Shown: positions 1 through 8,956, counted from the first letter of the stretch. The stretch: DNA of 64,000 nucleotides from Actinoplanes campanulatus (GCF_014647795.1 NZ_BMPW01000026.1:1-64000), one strand, 5' to 3'. Numbers and translations are program-made. Notes: a model not told the origin generated them from the letters alone.

Positions 1-54
1 GCCGGTCCCGCTCCCACTGCCGGTCCCGCTCCCACTGCCGGTCCCGCTCCCACT
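1..54. repeat. 18-bp tandem repeat, three exact units
   Basis: Three identical 18-bp units starting GCCGGTCCCGCTCC follow each other from the first base. They sit in frame inside the minus-strand repeat protein and code for TGSGSG. The array probably continues beyond the window. Confidence 0.9.
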
Positions 55-420
55 GCCCGTCCCGGTCTCGCTCAGCGCCCCGCCCAGGTTGAGCGGCCCG
101 GTTTCGCTGAATGGGCCGATTCCCCCGGCCGTCTCGCCCTCGCCGAGGGTCCCCGTCCCGGTGAGCGGCTCGCTTCGAGGGAGCGGGCCGGTTTCGCTGA
201 GCGGTCCGATCCCACCGGCCGTCTCGCCGTCGCCGAGCGTGCCGATGCCGCCGGCCGTCTCGCCCTCGCCGAGCGTCCCCGTCTCGATGAGCGGTTCGTC
301 GTCACGGAACGGGCCGGTCTCGCTGAACGTGGCGATCTCCTGGTCGGTGTGATCACGTAGTGCCGTGCCGGGCGCCGCCGGGTCGTCCCCGGTCTCGATC
401 CTGCCGTGCACTTCCGTCAT
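1..420 (-). CDS. Acidic Gly/Thr/Glu tandem-repeat protein (3' end outside window)
   Basis: The reading frame opens with ATG at 420 and runs off the left edge, giving at least 140 residues without a stop. A good ribosome site, GAGGAGG, lies five bases upstream. After about 35 ordinary residues (MTEVHGRIETGDD...) the protein becomes repeats built from LGEGETAGGIG and SETGPL, then turns into a Gly-Thr-Ser tail (TGSGSG) coded by three identical 18-bp units at 1-54. There is no signal peptide or membrane segment. It follows the glycosyltransferase gene in the same direction after about 300 bp, so it could be its last partner or a separate unit. The family is not recognised; the composition resembles a flexible linker or a disordered scaffold protein. 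The frame is convincing because of the ribosome site and the clean in-frame repeats. Confidence 0.6.
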   Translation of the reverse strand, partial: MTEVHGRIETGDDPAAPGTALRDHTDQEIATFSETGPFRDDEPLIETGTLGEGETAGGIGTLGDGETAGGIGPLSETGPLPRSEPLTGTGTLGEGETAGGIGPFSETGPLNLGGALSETGTGSGSGTGSGSGTGSGSGTG

Positions 421-716
421 TGCTGCCTCCTCGGCGTGGTCGCCCGGTCCGGGCGCGGTCCCGGCTGGCTGTCAGTGCTGTCTCCCGGCCCGGGAGACAG
501 CACTGACAGCCAGCCGGATGAGTTCCGGACGGCGCTTTCCGTCATTCGAGCGCCGCCCGCGCCTCACGATCGGCGTCGTGTGTGCCCGCACCGGACCGGT
601 AGCCGCGGTGAGCGCACACGCGGGGTTCGGGGTGTGCGTCTTTCCAGGCTGTCAGGATTCCGTGGCGGCGCGGGCGGGTTGGCGCTTCGGGAGCGCGGCG
701 GGGCGGCCGGGTGGGG
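421..716. other. Intergenic region holding a large palindrome
   Basis: No supported gene lies here. The region separates the end of the GT4 gene from the start of the repeat protein. Its one clear structure is the 57-bp palindrome at 461-517. The rest, 518-716, shows only shadow reading frames. Confidence 0.6.
461..517. repeat. Perfect 28-bp inverted repeat with a one-base loop
   Basis: Bases 461-488 and 490-517 are exact reverse complements around a single C. The core is GTGCTGTCTC facing GAGACAGCAC, flanked by GGCTGGCTGTC and its complement. The same core and flanks occur at the ends of the longer interspersed elements near 11.3, 23.2 and 25.2 kb and near 12.68 kb, so this looks like a solo end of that family. 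It could also end transcription of the GT4 operon. Confidence 0.85.
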
Positions 717-2477
717 TCAGGGGAGGGCATCCAGCACCTCCCGGATGCGGTTCGCGGTCTCGTCCCAGCTGGTCAGGGTCTCGCGGCGGGCGCGGGCCCG
801 GTCGCGCCAGCGGGCACGCAGCGCGGGGTCGGTGAGCCACTCGCGCAGGGCGCCGGCGAGGGCGTCGCGGTCACCCGGCGGGATCAGCCTCCCGGGCCGC
901 CCGCCGCCGGCTTCGCCGAGCGCCTCCGGGACTCCACCGACGTCCGTCGCCAGCACCGGCAGACCGCGGGCGAGCGCTTCGGTCACCACCATCCCGTACG
1001 TCTCCGCATACGACGGCAGCACGAACAGATCCGCGTCCGCGTAAACGGCGTCGAGCGCGGCCCCGCCCAGCGGCCCGGTGAACCGCACACTGCCCTCCTC
1101 CGGAACCGGCCCGTCCCGCTCCGGCCGGCTGATCCGCCAGCCGCCCTCGACCGCCCGTCCACCGGTCCCGGCGCCGGACAACCCGTGGCCCTCCACGCCG
1201 AGCTCCCCGGCTGCCGGTGCCCCGGGCTCGTCATCGGTGCTTTCGGTTCGTGATGTGTCGGCGTGGTCGCCGGGGTTTGTGGTGGTTGGCGTGCCGGGGC
1301 GGTCGCTGGTGCTTCCGGTCGGCGGCTCGTCGCCGGCGTCCTCGGTCGCTCGTCCACCGGTCCCGGCGCCGAACGGCCCGTGGCCCTCCGCGCCGGCCTT
1401 CCCGGTCGGCGGTGTGCCGGGCAACCCGTGGCCCTCCGCGCCGGCCTTCCCGGTCGGCGGTGTGCCGGGCAAGACGCCGACACATGCGGCCGGCGGTGTC
1501 CCGGGCTGGTTGTCGGTGCTTGGGATGAGTGGTGTTCCGGGCGTTCTGCGCGGGCTGAGCAGGTTGCCGTTCGGGTCGAGGGTGGCGCTCAGGGCGGTGG
1601 GTGGGGTCAGGGTGAGGGTGGCGGGAGTGGGGACCTCGCCCAGGATCTGGCCCGCTCCGGTGACGGTGCAGGTCCACCGGAGGTCGGTGAGGGTCTGGAG
1701 GGCCTGGAGCAGCAGGTGGTAGCCCTTGCGTGGAGTCAGTGAGGCGACCATGAGCAGCCGGTGGCCGGTGGGGGAGGGGACGGCCGGGGGAGCGGGGTCG
1801 ACGCCGGGTGGGACGGCGTGGACGCCGGTCAGGTCGTGGAGTTCCTCGACGCGGCGGGCGGCCGGAGTGCTGGTGGCGATGACGGCGGCGGCCAGGTGCA
1901 GGGCGCGGCGTTCCCGGGCGCGCAGGTCGGCGGCGGTCTCGGGGGTGAGGCCGGTCTCGTCGCTGAGCGGCAGGTGCACGAGGATCACCAGGCGCAGGCG
2001 GGTGGCGTGCGGTTCGAGCAGGTCGGGGACACCGCAGGCGATCAGGCCGTCGAGCAGGACGGTGGCGCCGTCGGGGATGTCGGCCAGAATCTCCGACAGG
2101 GCCCGGCGCGCGGCCGGCGCCGGACGGGGCCAGTCGCCGGGGACGAGCTTCTCCCGTACCGCGAAAGGGGTTTGATCGTCAGGGGCTGGCTGCGGGCGCA
2201 CCACCGAAAGGGTTTGATCTTCGACGGTCGGCTGCGGGCGTACCGGCGGAAGGGTTTGATCTTCGCGGGCCGGGTGCGGGAGTGCCGCCGGGAGGGGTTG
2301 GGCTTCGGGGGCCGGCCTCCGCCGTACCGGGGAAGGGGTTTGATCGCCGGAGGCGGGAGAGGGGGCACCGGGGAGGGTGAGGCGGCGCAGCACCTCGCGG
2401 TCGTAGCGGTTGCCGCCGGACGGCGCCGCCGGGTCGTCGATCGACGCCGGCAGCACCGCGAACAGCGTGTGGATCAC
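717..2477 (-). CDS. GT4-family glycosyltransferase with two repeat-rich inserts
   Basis: A 586-residue protein whose ends match retaining GT-B glycosyltransferases of family GT4: [15 protein letters not shown] in the middle and a donor-site C-terminus with [21 protein letters not shown] and DVGGVPEAL. It would transfer a sugar from a nucleotide donor in the cytosol. Two inserts are unusual. Residues about 35-115 hold four or five copies of a 14-residue unit like [11 protein letters not shown]. Residues about 270-415 split the C-terminal Rossmann domain and hold Gly/Pro/Thr-rich sequence with two exact 16-residue units ([15 protein letters not shown]). Without them the protein has a normal length near 360. 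The GTG start overlaps the stop of the upstream PTPS-like gene, so the two are probably co-translated. The acceptor is unknown. Confidence 0.85.
   Translation of the reverse strand: MIHTLFAVLPASIDDPAAPSGGNRYDREVLRRLTLPGAPSPASGDQTPSPVRRRPAPEAQPLPAALPHPAREDQTLPPVRPQPTVEDQTLSVVRPQPAPDDQTPFAVREKLVPGDWPRPAPAARRALSEILADIPDGATVLLDGLIACGVPDLLEPHATRLRLVILVHLPLSDETGLTPETAADLRARERRALHLAAAVIATSTPAARRVEELHDLTGVHAVPPGVDPAPPAVPSPTGHRLLMVASLTPRKGYHLLLQALQTLTDLRWTCTVTGAGQILGEVPTPATLTLTPPTALSATLDPNGNLLSPRRTPGTPLIPSTDNQPGTPPAACVGVLPGTPPTGKAGAEGHGLPGTPPTGKAGAEGHGPFGAGTGGRATEDAGDEPPTGSTSDRPGTPTTTNPGDHADTSRTESTDDEPGAPAAGELGVEGHGLSGAGTGGRAVEGGWRISRPERDGPVPEEGSVRFTGPLGGAALDAVYADADLFVLPSYAETYGMVVTEALARGLPVLATDVGGVPEALGEAGGGRPGRLIPPGDRDALAGALREWLTDPALRARWRDRARARRETLTSWDETANRIREVLDALP
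1378..1473. repeat. Two exact 48-bp tandem units inside the GT4 gene
   Basis: The unit starting CCGTGGCCCTCCGCGCC at 1378 recurs at 1426. A diverged relative lies near 1180. Each unit codes for 16 residues, so the frame is kept. Confidence 0.85.
2155..2350. repeat. Degenerate 42-bp tandem repeats inside the GT4 gene
   Basis: The motif GTTTGATC or a close variant recurs at about 2170, 2212, 2255, 2296 and 2338, a period of about 42 bp or 14 codons. On the coding strand it reads DQT followed by a Pro/Val/Arg-rich stretch. Confidence 0.8.
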
Positions 2478-2875
2478 CGCAGGGTGCGCTCGTAGGTCGC
2501 CCAGGCGATGTGCGACTCGTGCAGGGTGATCGAGATGCCGGTCAGGCCGGACGCGCCGCGGCCGAACTCGCCGGCGTGGATGCGGACGGCCAGCCGGTCG
2601 GCGATGACCTTGGCGAGGAACTCGGTGGACGTGTTGATGCCGGTGAACTCCGGATCGTCGTCGAGGTTGCGGTAGCTGAGCCCGTGGCAGACGGTGTGCA
2701 GCTGCTCGCTCGCCTTGCCGATGTCCACGACGATGTTGTCGTCGTCCAGGTCGGGACGGCGGAAGGTGGCGTCGACGATGAAGGTGGCGCCGTGCAGGCG
2801 CTGTGCCGGGCCGAAGACCTCGCCGGTGAAGCTGTGCGCGATCATGATGTGGTCGCGGACGGTGACGCTGAACAA
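2474..2875 (-). CDS. 6-pyruvoyl-tetrahydropterin synthase / QueD-fold protein with altered active site
   Basis: A 133-residue protein of normal length for the PTPS/QueD family (T-fold enzymes acting on dihydroneopterin triphosphate). Fold landmarks are the early His in IMIAHSF, the RLHGATF segment, the NYRNLD-like segment LSYRNLDDD, and the glutamate-histidine segment LHESH near the C-terminus. Canonical QueD has a catalytic Cys before GRLHGH and a third zinc His in HGH; here the matching stretch is AQRLHGA, so both appear replaced. It may use another substrate or chemistry. A ribosome site (TGAGGAG) lies eight bases before the ATG. It overlaps the GT4 start and follows the MDR gene, so all three are probably one operon. 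Confidence 0.75.
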   Translation of the reverse strand: MFSVTVRDHIMIAHSFTGEVFGPAQRLHGATFIVDATFRRPDLDDDNIVVDIGKASEQLHTVCHGLSYRNLDDDPEFTGINTSTEFLAKVIADRLAVRIHAGEFGRGASGLTGISITLHESHIAWATYERTLR

Positions 2876-2932
2876 GTGCTCAACTCCTCAGGTGCGGTTC
2901 GTGAGGTAGTACGGGTACCCGTTCCGGAAAGA

Positions 2933-3913
2933 TCAATTCGCCGGATGGTCGATGACGTGACAGAGCGCGGGCAGTGAGCCGTCGGCGATCCGCGGCATCA
3001 CCGCCGGCAGCTCGTCGAAACCGCTGCGGCCGCTGATCAGGGCGTCGAAGCGTGGGTCTTTCAGCAGGTCGAGGGCGAGGGCCAGACGCTGCGCGTAGGA
3101 GCGGCGGCGGGCCGGGGCGATGCCGCCGACCTGGCTGCTGCGGATGGTCAGGCGACGGGAGTGGAAGAACTCACCCAGGGGTACGGCGATGCGGCGGTCG
3201 CCGTACCAGGAGAGTTCGACGACCGTGCCCTCGGTGTCGAGCAGTTCCAGTGCCGTGGTGAGACCCTGCTCGGTGGCGCTGGCGTGGATGACGATGTCCC
3301 GCTCCGGGGCCGCCTTCTCCGGGTGCGCAAACCCGACATTCAGCTTAGTTGCTTCTTTTTCCCGATTTTGTACGTCGACGAGCTCGACATCCGTGCCCGG
3401 CATCCCGGCCAGCACCGCGGCCACCGACAGGCCGACCATGCCGCCGCCGACCACCGAGATCCGGTCACCGATCTGTGGGGCGGCGTCCCACACCGCGTTC
3501 ACCGCGGTCTCCACCGTGCCGGTCAGCACGGCCCGTGCCGCGGGCACCCCGTCCGGCACCACGGTCACCGCCGTCGCCGGGACCACGTACCGGGTCTGGT
3601 GTGGGTAGAGGCAGAACACCGTCTTCCCGATCAGCTCCGGGACGCCGGCCTCGACGACTCCCACGTTCAGGTAGCCGTACTTGACCGGGGCCGGGAAGTC
3701 GCCACTCTGGAAGGGGGCGCGCATCGACGGCCACTGGCTCTCCGGGACCCGCCCCTGGAACACCAGCGTCTCGGTGCCCCGGCTCACCCCGGAGTGCAGA
3801 GTCCGGACGAGCACCTCATCCGGGCCGGGATCGGGCACCCGTTCGGTGCGTATCTCCCCGATCCCCGGGGAAGTCATCCAGAACGCGCGAGCCGTCAAGA
3901 GCCTCATCCTCAC
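2933..3913 (-). CDS. Medium-chain dehydrogenase/reductase (zinc-free MDR type)
   Basis: A 326-residue MDR-superfamily oxidoreductase. The GroES-like N-terminal half carries SGVSRGTETLVFQG, and the nucleotide-binding half has the glycine motif VVGGGMVGLSVA near residue 155, pointing to NAD(P)H. The structural-zinc cysteine cluster of classical alcohol dehydrogenases is not visible. GTG at 3913 is used as the start; ATG at 3907 is two codons further in. It is first of three genes on this strand (MDR, PTPS-like, GT4), facing away from the CDP-alcohol phosphatidyltransferase. This association suggests a small glycosylated metabolite or lipid pathway; the product cannot be named. Confidence 0.75.
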   Translation of the reverse strand: MRMRLLTARAFWMTSPGIGEIRTERVPDPGPDEVLVRTLHSGVSRGTETLVFQGRVPESQWPSMRAPFQSGDFPAPVKYGYLNVGVVEAGVPELIGKTVFCLYPHQTRYVVPATAVTVVPDGVPAARAVLTGTVETAVNAVWDAAPQIGDRISVVGGGMVGLSVAAVLAGMPGTDVELVDVQNREKEATKLNVGFAHPEKAAPERDIVIHASATEQGLTTALELLDTEGTVVELSWYGDRRIAVPLGEFFHSRRLTIRSSQVGGIAPARRRSYAQRLALALDLLKDPRFDALISGRSGFDELPAVMPRIADGSLPALCHVIDHPAN

Positions 3914-3994
3914 GTGCCGTTGAACCTTGCTTTTTGAACCGGAAGCCGCCGGTCGGTGTGTCCACTGGTTGAAACCCTATGTTGTTCAGGAGGA

Positions 3995-4738
3995 ATGGTG
4001 ACGATCAGTACGACACTGCGGCCCCTGGCCGGGTTTGCCGCACAGGTCCTCCTGCTCGCCGTGCTCGCCGCCACCGTCGGCCTCACCGGGTGGGGATGGC
4101 TCGCCGGGCTGCTGTACGGCCTCCTGCTCTGCGGTCTGCTCGCGGCCGGCCTGCGCCGCGCCGGGATGACCGGTCTCGGGTGGGCGAACGCGGTCACGTT
4201 CGGTCGCGCGATCCTGGCCGGCGGGGTCACCGCCATGGCCGCCGGCTCGGGCGCCCCGGCCTGGCTGCTGGCCGGCGTCGCCGGGGTCGCCCTCGCGATG
4301 GACGGGCTGGACGGGCAGATCGCCCGGCGGACCGGCACCACCACCGGACTGGGCGCCCGCTTCGACATGGAGGTCGACTCGGCGCTGGCCCTGGTCCTGA
4401 GCGTGTACGTGGCCGCCGGCCAGCACTGGCTCGCCCTGGTCATCGGTCTGGCCCGCTACCTGTCCGGCGCCGCGTCGTGGGCACTGCCCTGGCTGAACGC
4501 GCCCCTGCCGCCGCGATTCAGTCGCAAGGTCGTCGCCGCCGAGCAGGGCATCGTGCTGGTGGCCGTGGCGAGCGGGGTGCTGCCGCCGGTGCTCGCGGTG
4601 GCCGCCCTGGTGGTGTCGGTGGCGTCGCTGGCCTGGTCGTTCGGCACCGACGTGGTCTGGCTGTACCGGGCGGCCCGGGTCCGGGAGCAGGCCCGCAGCC
4701 GCTGGTCCGGCGCACGGGAGCACGCCCTCGCCCGCTGA
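3995..4738 (+). CDS. CDP-alcohol phosphatidyltransferase family protein
   Basis: An integral membrane enzyme of about 247 residues with roughly six hydrophobic segments. It carries the complete family signature DG-x2-AR-x8-G-x3-D-x3-D, seen as DGLDGQIARRTG followed by GLGARFDMEVD. Such enzymes swap CMP of a CDP-alcohol for another alcohol to build phospholipids or polar head groups. AGGAGG at 3988-3993 sits very near ATG 3995 and four bases before GTG 3998, so either may be used; the longer frame from 3956 is less likely. It is divergent from the MDR/PTPS/GT4 operon and may share its pathway. The acceptor alcohol is not evident. Confidence 0.85.
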   Translation: MVTISTTLRPLAGFAAQVLLLAVLAATVGLTGWGWLAGLLYGLLLCGLLAAGLRRAGMTGLGWANAVTFGRAILAGGVTAMAAGSGAPAWLLAGVAGVALAMDGLDGQIARRTGTTTGLGARFDMEVDSALALVLSVYVAAGQHWLALVIGLARYLSGAASWALPWLNAPLPPRFSRKVVAAEQGIVLVAVASGVLPPVLAVAALVVSVASLAWSFGTDVVWLYRAARVREQARSRWSGAREHALAR

Positions 4739-4812
4739 AATCCCTCCTCCGGGTGGAGCGGTCAGTCCCCGGGTGGTTTCGCCGGGCGCCCGGTACTGTC
4801 CACGATGTCCCG

Positions 4813-7800
4813 ATGGGTACGGAACGAGGCGGTGCGGGCCGGTGGGCGCCGTGGCGGCGACCGGCGCAGACGGTCACCGGGAGCGTCGTCTTCGGCGACG
4901 TGGTCCAGGTGGCGAACGTCGGCGGTGACGTCACCGTGGTGAGCCGGGACCGGCCGGCCTACCGGGTGACGGCCGCCGAGATCGCCGCCGTGCCACTGGA
5001 CGCCGGACAGGCGCGGGCGCAGCCGAGCAGGCTGCTGGACGCCCGCCATCGGATCGTGCCGTTCACCGGGCGGGACGCCGAACTGGACGAGTTCGCTGCC
5101 TGGGCCCGATCGGCGGCCACCGTCTCGGCCCGGCTCGTGCACGCCGCCGGTGGACAGGGTAAGAGCCGGCTGGCCGCGGAGGCCGCCGCCCGGTGCGCCG
5201 CGGCCGGGTGGACGGTCTGGCAGGTGACGCACACCCCGGTTCCGGTCGCCGAGGACCACGTCGAACTGGCCGGCGGCGCGCTGCTCGCGATCGTCGACTA
5301 CGCCGACCGGTGGCCCCTGCCGGATCTGCTCGGGCTGCTCGGGCAGATGCGGGCGATGCACGCCCGGACCGGCGTTCGGGTACGGGTCCTGATGCTCGCC
5401 CGGTCGGCGGGTCACTGGTGGCCGAGCGTCGCCCGGCGGGCCGAGAACGATCACGGCATCGAGATCGGCGACATCGCCCTCGACGGGCTGGACATCGACC
5501 GGGCGGTCCTGTTCGCCGCGGCGGCCGCCCCCTTCGCTGCGGCGCTCGGCGTGCCCGGGGACGACTGGACGGCACCGGATCTGTCCGGACCGGGATTCGC
5601 GCAGGTGCTGTCGGTGCACATGGCGGCTCTCGCCGCGGCCGACGCCCGGCTGCACGGCGACGAGGCGCCGGTCGGCCCGCGGGCGGTCTCCGAATACCTG
5701 CTGGTGCGGGAGCAGACGTTCTGGAACATGAGCGAGATCGTTCACCGGGCCGTCTACACCGCGATCCTGACCGGGCCGGTGCCCCGCCCCGTCGCGCGGC
5801 GGGCACTCACCGCGGCCGGCCTCGCCGACGGCGCCGCCGCCGCGGACCGGGTCATCGACGGCCACCGGGCCTGCTATCCGCCGGGCGACCGCCGTCTGGT
5901 CCTCGAACCGCTGCACCCGGACCGGCTCGCCGAAGACCTGATCGGACTGTCCACCCCCGGCCACGGCGAGCGGACCGTGTTCGCCTACGACGACTGGCCG
6001 CTCAGCGCCCCCGCCGCCCTGCTCGACCACGCCGAGCGGGCCCCGGAATGGACGGCTTCGGCGATCACCGTCCTGATCGAGGCCACCCACCGGTGGCCGC
6101 ACCTCGCCGAGGGGGTGCTGTATCCGCTGATCCGCCGGGACCCGTGCGTCGCGATCGAGGCGGGCGGCGCCGCCCTGATCCGGCTGGCCACCCTGCCCGG
6201 GATCGATCCGGTGGTGCTCGCGTCCGTCGAGGCGATGATGCCGGAGGGCCGGTTCCTCGACTTCGACGTCGCGGCCGCCGTGATCAGCGATCAGCTCAGC
6301 GGGCCCCGGCTGCGGGCGGCCGGCGATCCGGCGACCACGGCGGCCGTGCACGCCGATCACGCGTACCGGCTCTCCCGCGCCGGCCGCTGGACCGAGGCGC
6401 TCGGCGCGGGCGAGACGGCGGTGGCCCTGCTCCGGCCGCTCGCCGGGCAGGAGCCGGACAGGTATCTGCCGGGACTGGCGATCGCCGTCGGCAACGTGGG
6501 CACCTTCCTCTCCGAACTGGGCCGCCGCGAGGAGGCGCTGGCCCTCGGACAGGAAGCGGTCGCGATCCGCCGCCGGCTGGCCGGGACCGACCCGGCCGCC
6601 GTGCCCGCGCTGGCCGGGAGCCTGGCCGACGTGGCGGCCCGCCTGGCGGCCCTGGACCGGCGCGAGGAGTGCCTGGCGCCCGCGGCCGATGCGGTGGAGC
6701 TGCTCCGGGGGCTCGCCGCCGCCGACCCGGCCGCGCACCGGCACGATCTGGCGCTCGCGCTGAACACCCACGGCGCCTTCCTGGCCGAGACCGGTCACTG
6801 GCAGCGCGGCCTCGACCTGACCGGGGAGGCCGTCGTCCTGCTGCGGGAGCTGACCGGGGCGGATCCCGGCCGGTACCTGCCCGACCTCGCCATGGTGCTG
6901 GGGAATCTCGGCAACCGCCTGCGGGACAACGGGCGTCACGCGGAGGCGCTGCCCTACTCCGTCGCGTCGGCGGACGTCTACCGCGGCCTGGCCGAGACGA
7001 ACCCCGGCCGCCACCGGCCGGACCTGGCGTCGGCGCAGGGCAATCTCGCCGTCAGCCTCGCCGAGCTCGGCCGTTGGGCGGAGGCGCTGCCGCCGTCCGA
7101 GGAGTCGGTCGCCGTCTACCGGGAACTGGCCGCGACGAACCCGGCCCGGTACCGGCCCGACCTGGCTCGCGTCCTGAGCAACCACAGCCTGCGGCTGACC
7201 GAACTCGGGCGCTTCGGCGAGGCGGTCGTACCTGCCGAGGAGGCGATAGCCCTGGAGCCTGCGCGGGAGCAGCTCGCGGCGGCGCTGACCAATCTGAGTG
7301 CGGCCCTCACCAGCCTGCGCCGCCATGCGGAGGCGCTGGCCGCGACCGACGAGGCGACCGACCTCTGGCGGCGGCTGGCCGAGGACCACCCGGAGGCACA
7401 CCTGTCCGACGTCGCCGTCTCGCTGTGCAACCGCGGGACGGCCCTGTCCAACCTGGGCCGGCCGGCGGAGGCCGTGGAACCGGCGACCGAGGCGGTGACG
7501 CTGCTGCGGCGGCTGTCCGGGGAGGATCCGGCCGTGCACGAGCCCCGCCTGGCCGGCGCCCTGGGCAACCTGGGCCGCCTGCTCGCCGCGACCGGCCGTA
7601 CCGGGGAGGCCCTGTCGGCGCTGGAGGAGGCGGCCGCGCTGCACCGGCGGCTGGCCGAGACGAACCGGGAGGTCAACCTGCCGGGGCTGGCCGACTCGCT
7701 GCGCAGCCGGGGGATCCGGCTGTCCGAGACCGGGCACGCCGACGAGGCGCTGGCCTGTGCCGAGGAGGCGGTGGACGTCTACCGCCGGTTGGCCGGGGCC

Positions 7801-8166
7801 TACCCGGAGAAGCACCTGTCCGGATTCGGCGGGGCGCTGATGCACCTGCTCATCGCGCTGTGCGACCTCGGCCGGCTCGCCGAGGCGCGGCCGGTGTGCA
7901 AGGAGGCCCGGACGGTGCTGCGCGGGCTCGCCCGTCACGAGGAGCCGGCGCTCCAGGGTCTGGGCCTGGCCTCGACGATGTACGCCTGGATCTGTCTGGA
8001 GCTGCGGCGCGACCTGCTCGGCGCCGAGGCGGCGGCCGTCGAGTCGGTGCGGATCCACACGACCCTGGCCGAGCGGTCCCCGGACGCCTTCGCGGACCGG
8101 CTGGCGGAGGCCCACGCCGTCTACGCCCAGGTGCTGGAGGCGCCGTTCCTCAGCGCTCAGCCGTGA
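4813..8166 (+). CDS. STAND-type P-loop ATPase with C-terminal TPR array
   Basis: A 1117-residue cytosolic protein. Residues 20-45 hold a short beta-rich motif (VVFGDVVQVANVGGDV) of a kind that commonly precedes STAND cores in actinomycetes. A P-loop follows at about 111-118 (AGGQGKSR), with a Walker B-like strand at about 157-164 (LLAIVDYAD). From about residue 510 to the end there are some twelve tetratricopeptide repeats spaced about 47 residues apart (for example GRWAEALPPSEESVAVYRELA). STAND proteins are switch ATPases in signalling or anti-phage immunity; TPRs usually sense a partner. No enzymatic effector domain is visible. The core resembles that of the 47323-52482 protein (IVPFTGRDAE against IVPFEGRDAE). 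Start ATG 4813 is inferred; no strong ribosome site is seen. Confidence 0.8.
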   Translation: MGTERGGAGRWAPWRRPAQTVTGSVVFGDVVQVANVGGDVTVVSRDRPAYRVTAAEIAAVPLDAGQARAQPSRLLDARHRIVPFTGRDAELDEFAAWARSAATVSARLVHAAGGQGKSRLAAEAAARCAAAGWTVWQVTHTPVPVAEDHVELAGGALLAIVDYADRWPLPDLLGLLGQMRAMHARTGVRVRVLMLARSAGHWWPSVARRAENDHGIEIGDIALDGLDIDRAVLFAAAAAPFAAALGVPGDDWTAPDLSGPGFAQVLSVHMAALAAADARLHGDEAPVGPRAVSEYLLVREQTFWNMSEIVHRAVYTAILTGPVPRPVARRALTAAGLADGAAAADRVIDGHRACYPPGDRRLVLEPLHPDRLAEDLIGLSTPGHGERTVFAYDDWPLSAPAALLDHAERAPEWTASAITVLIEATHRWPHLAEGVLYPLIRRDPCVAIEAGGAALIRLATLPGIDPVVLASVEAMMPEGRFLDFDVAAAVISDQLSGPRLRAAGDPATTAAVHADHAYRLSRAGRWTEALGAGETAVALLRPLAGQEPDRYLPGLAIAVGNVGTFLSELGRREEALALGQEAVAIRRRLAGTDPAAVPALAGSLADVAARLAALDRREECLAPAADAVELLRGLAAADPAAHRHDLALALNTHGAFLAETGHWQRGLDLTGEAVVLLRELTGADPGRYLPDLAMVLGNLGNRLRDNGRHAEALPYSVASADVYRGLAETNPGRHRPDLASAQGNLAVSLAELGRWAEALPPSEESVAVYRELAATNPARYRPDLARVLSNHSLRLTELGRFGEAVVPAEEAIALEPAREQLAAALTNLSAALTSLRRHAEALAATDEATDLWRRLAEDHPEAHLSDVAVSLCNRGTALSNLGRPAEAVEPATEAVTLLRRLSGEDPAVHEPRLAGALGNLGRLLAATGRTGEALSALEEAAALHRRLAETNREVNLPGLADSLRSRGIRLSETGHADEALACAEEAVDVYRRLAGAYPEKHLSGFGGALMHLLIALCDLGRLAEARPVCKEARTVLRGLARHEEPALQGLGLASTMYAWICLELRRDLLGAEAAAVESVRIHTTLAERSPDAFADRLAEAHAVYAQVLEAPFLSAQP

Positions 8167-8956
8167 GGACCACGGCGCGGGCGTCCACGTTGAGGACGTG
8201 ACCGTTACCCAGGGTGGCCAGCGGCTCGGGCCAGTGCACGTGACCGCAGACGGTGAGGGACGGGCCGCCGCGCTCCAGAGCCGTACGCAGCGCCGGGTTG
8301 CCGCGCTGCTCCGGGGTGGCGCCGGTCGGCCCCTCGTGCAGCAGCAGCACGTCCGGCGGCGGGGCGGCCACCGCGGCCCGGACGGTGGCCTCGAAGTCCT
8401 CCGGGGTGCGGCGCATCGGACGGGCCGGGTCGCCGGTGATGCCGCTCACCCCGGCGACGGTCAGGCCGCCGAAGACCCGGCGGCCGCCGTCGAGCAGGGC
8501 CACCTCCGGTCCGTACGCGCCGACCTCGGCCGCGGTCACCTCGTCGTGGTTGCCGGCCACGCCGTACACCATCGGGCAGCCGGCCACCGCGAACGCCAGC
8601 CACACCTCGGACACCGGCCCGGATGCGCCGCGCAGGTCGGCGCCGGGCGCCGAGTACAGGTCACCGGCGAGCAGCACGCCCACCCGCCCGGGCGGTGGCA
8701 GCAGGCCGTCGGCGGCCCAGCGGCTCAACTGTTCGGCGAGCGCCACCCCGAGCAGCCCCGGCCGGCCGGTGACCGGCGACGGCGCCACGCCCTGGAGGTC
8801 ACCGGCGACCAGCACGGCGTCGCAGCCGTCCGGCAGCGCGTCCACCCGGCGGCGTTCGACGGCGAGCGGGAGACTTTCGGTGCCGCCGCCGCGGGCCGCC
8901 GACCGGTACGGGATCGTGTCCAGCGGTTCGGGTGGCGTGCCGAGCAAACGCATCAT
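8150..8956 (-). CDS. Calcineurin-like metallophosphoesterase
   Basis: A 268-residue protein of the binuclear metallophosphoesterase superfamily. Visible metal-binding motifs are LVAGDL near residue 50 and again near 98, GNHDE near residue 135, LLHEGPTG near 207 and GHVHW near 240, in the right order. The usual opening D-x-H is not clear, so the N-terminus is divergent. It would hydrolyse a phosphomono- or diester in the cytosol. Two ATG codons open the frame. Its 3' end overlaps that of the convergent STAND gene by 17 bp, leaving no room for a separate terminator. Substrate unknown. Confidence 0.8.
   Translation of the reverse strand: MMRLLGTPPEPLDTIPYRSAARGGGTESLPLAVERRRVDALPDGCDAVLVAGDLQGVAPSPVTGRPGLLGVALAEQLSRWAADGLLPPPGRVGVLLAGDLYSAPGADLRGASGPVSEVWLAFAVAGCPMVYGVAGNHDEVTAAEVGAYGPEVALLDGGRRVFGGLTVAGVSGITGDPARPMRRTPEDFEATVRAAVAAPPPDVLLLHEGPTGATPEQRGNPALRTALERGGPSLTVCGHVHWPEPLATLGNGHVLNVDARAVVLTAER

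Noticed and set aside
4762-8115. Long minus-strand frame of about 1117 residues opposite the STAND gene
   Set aside because: It is Arg/Gly/Gln-rich with no motif, while the plus strand carries a P-loop and regular TPRs. It is a GC-rich shadow.
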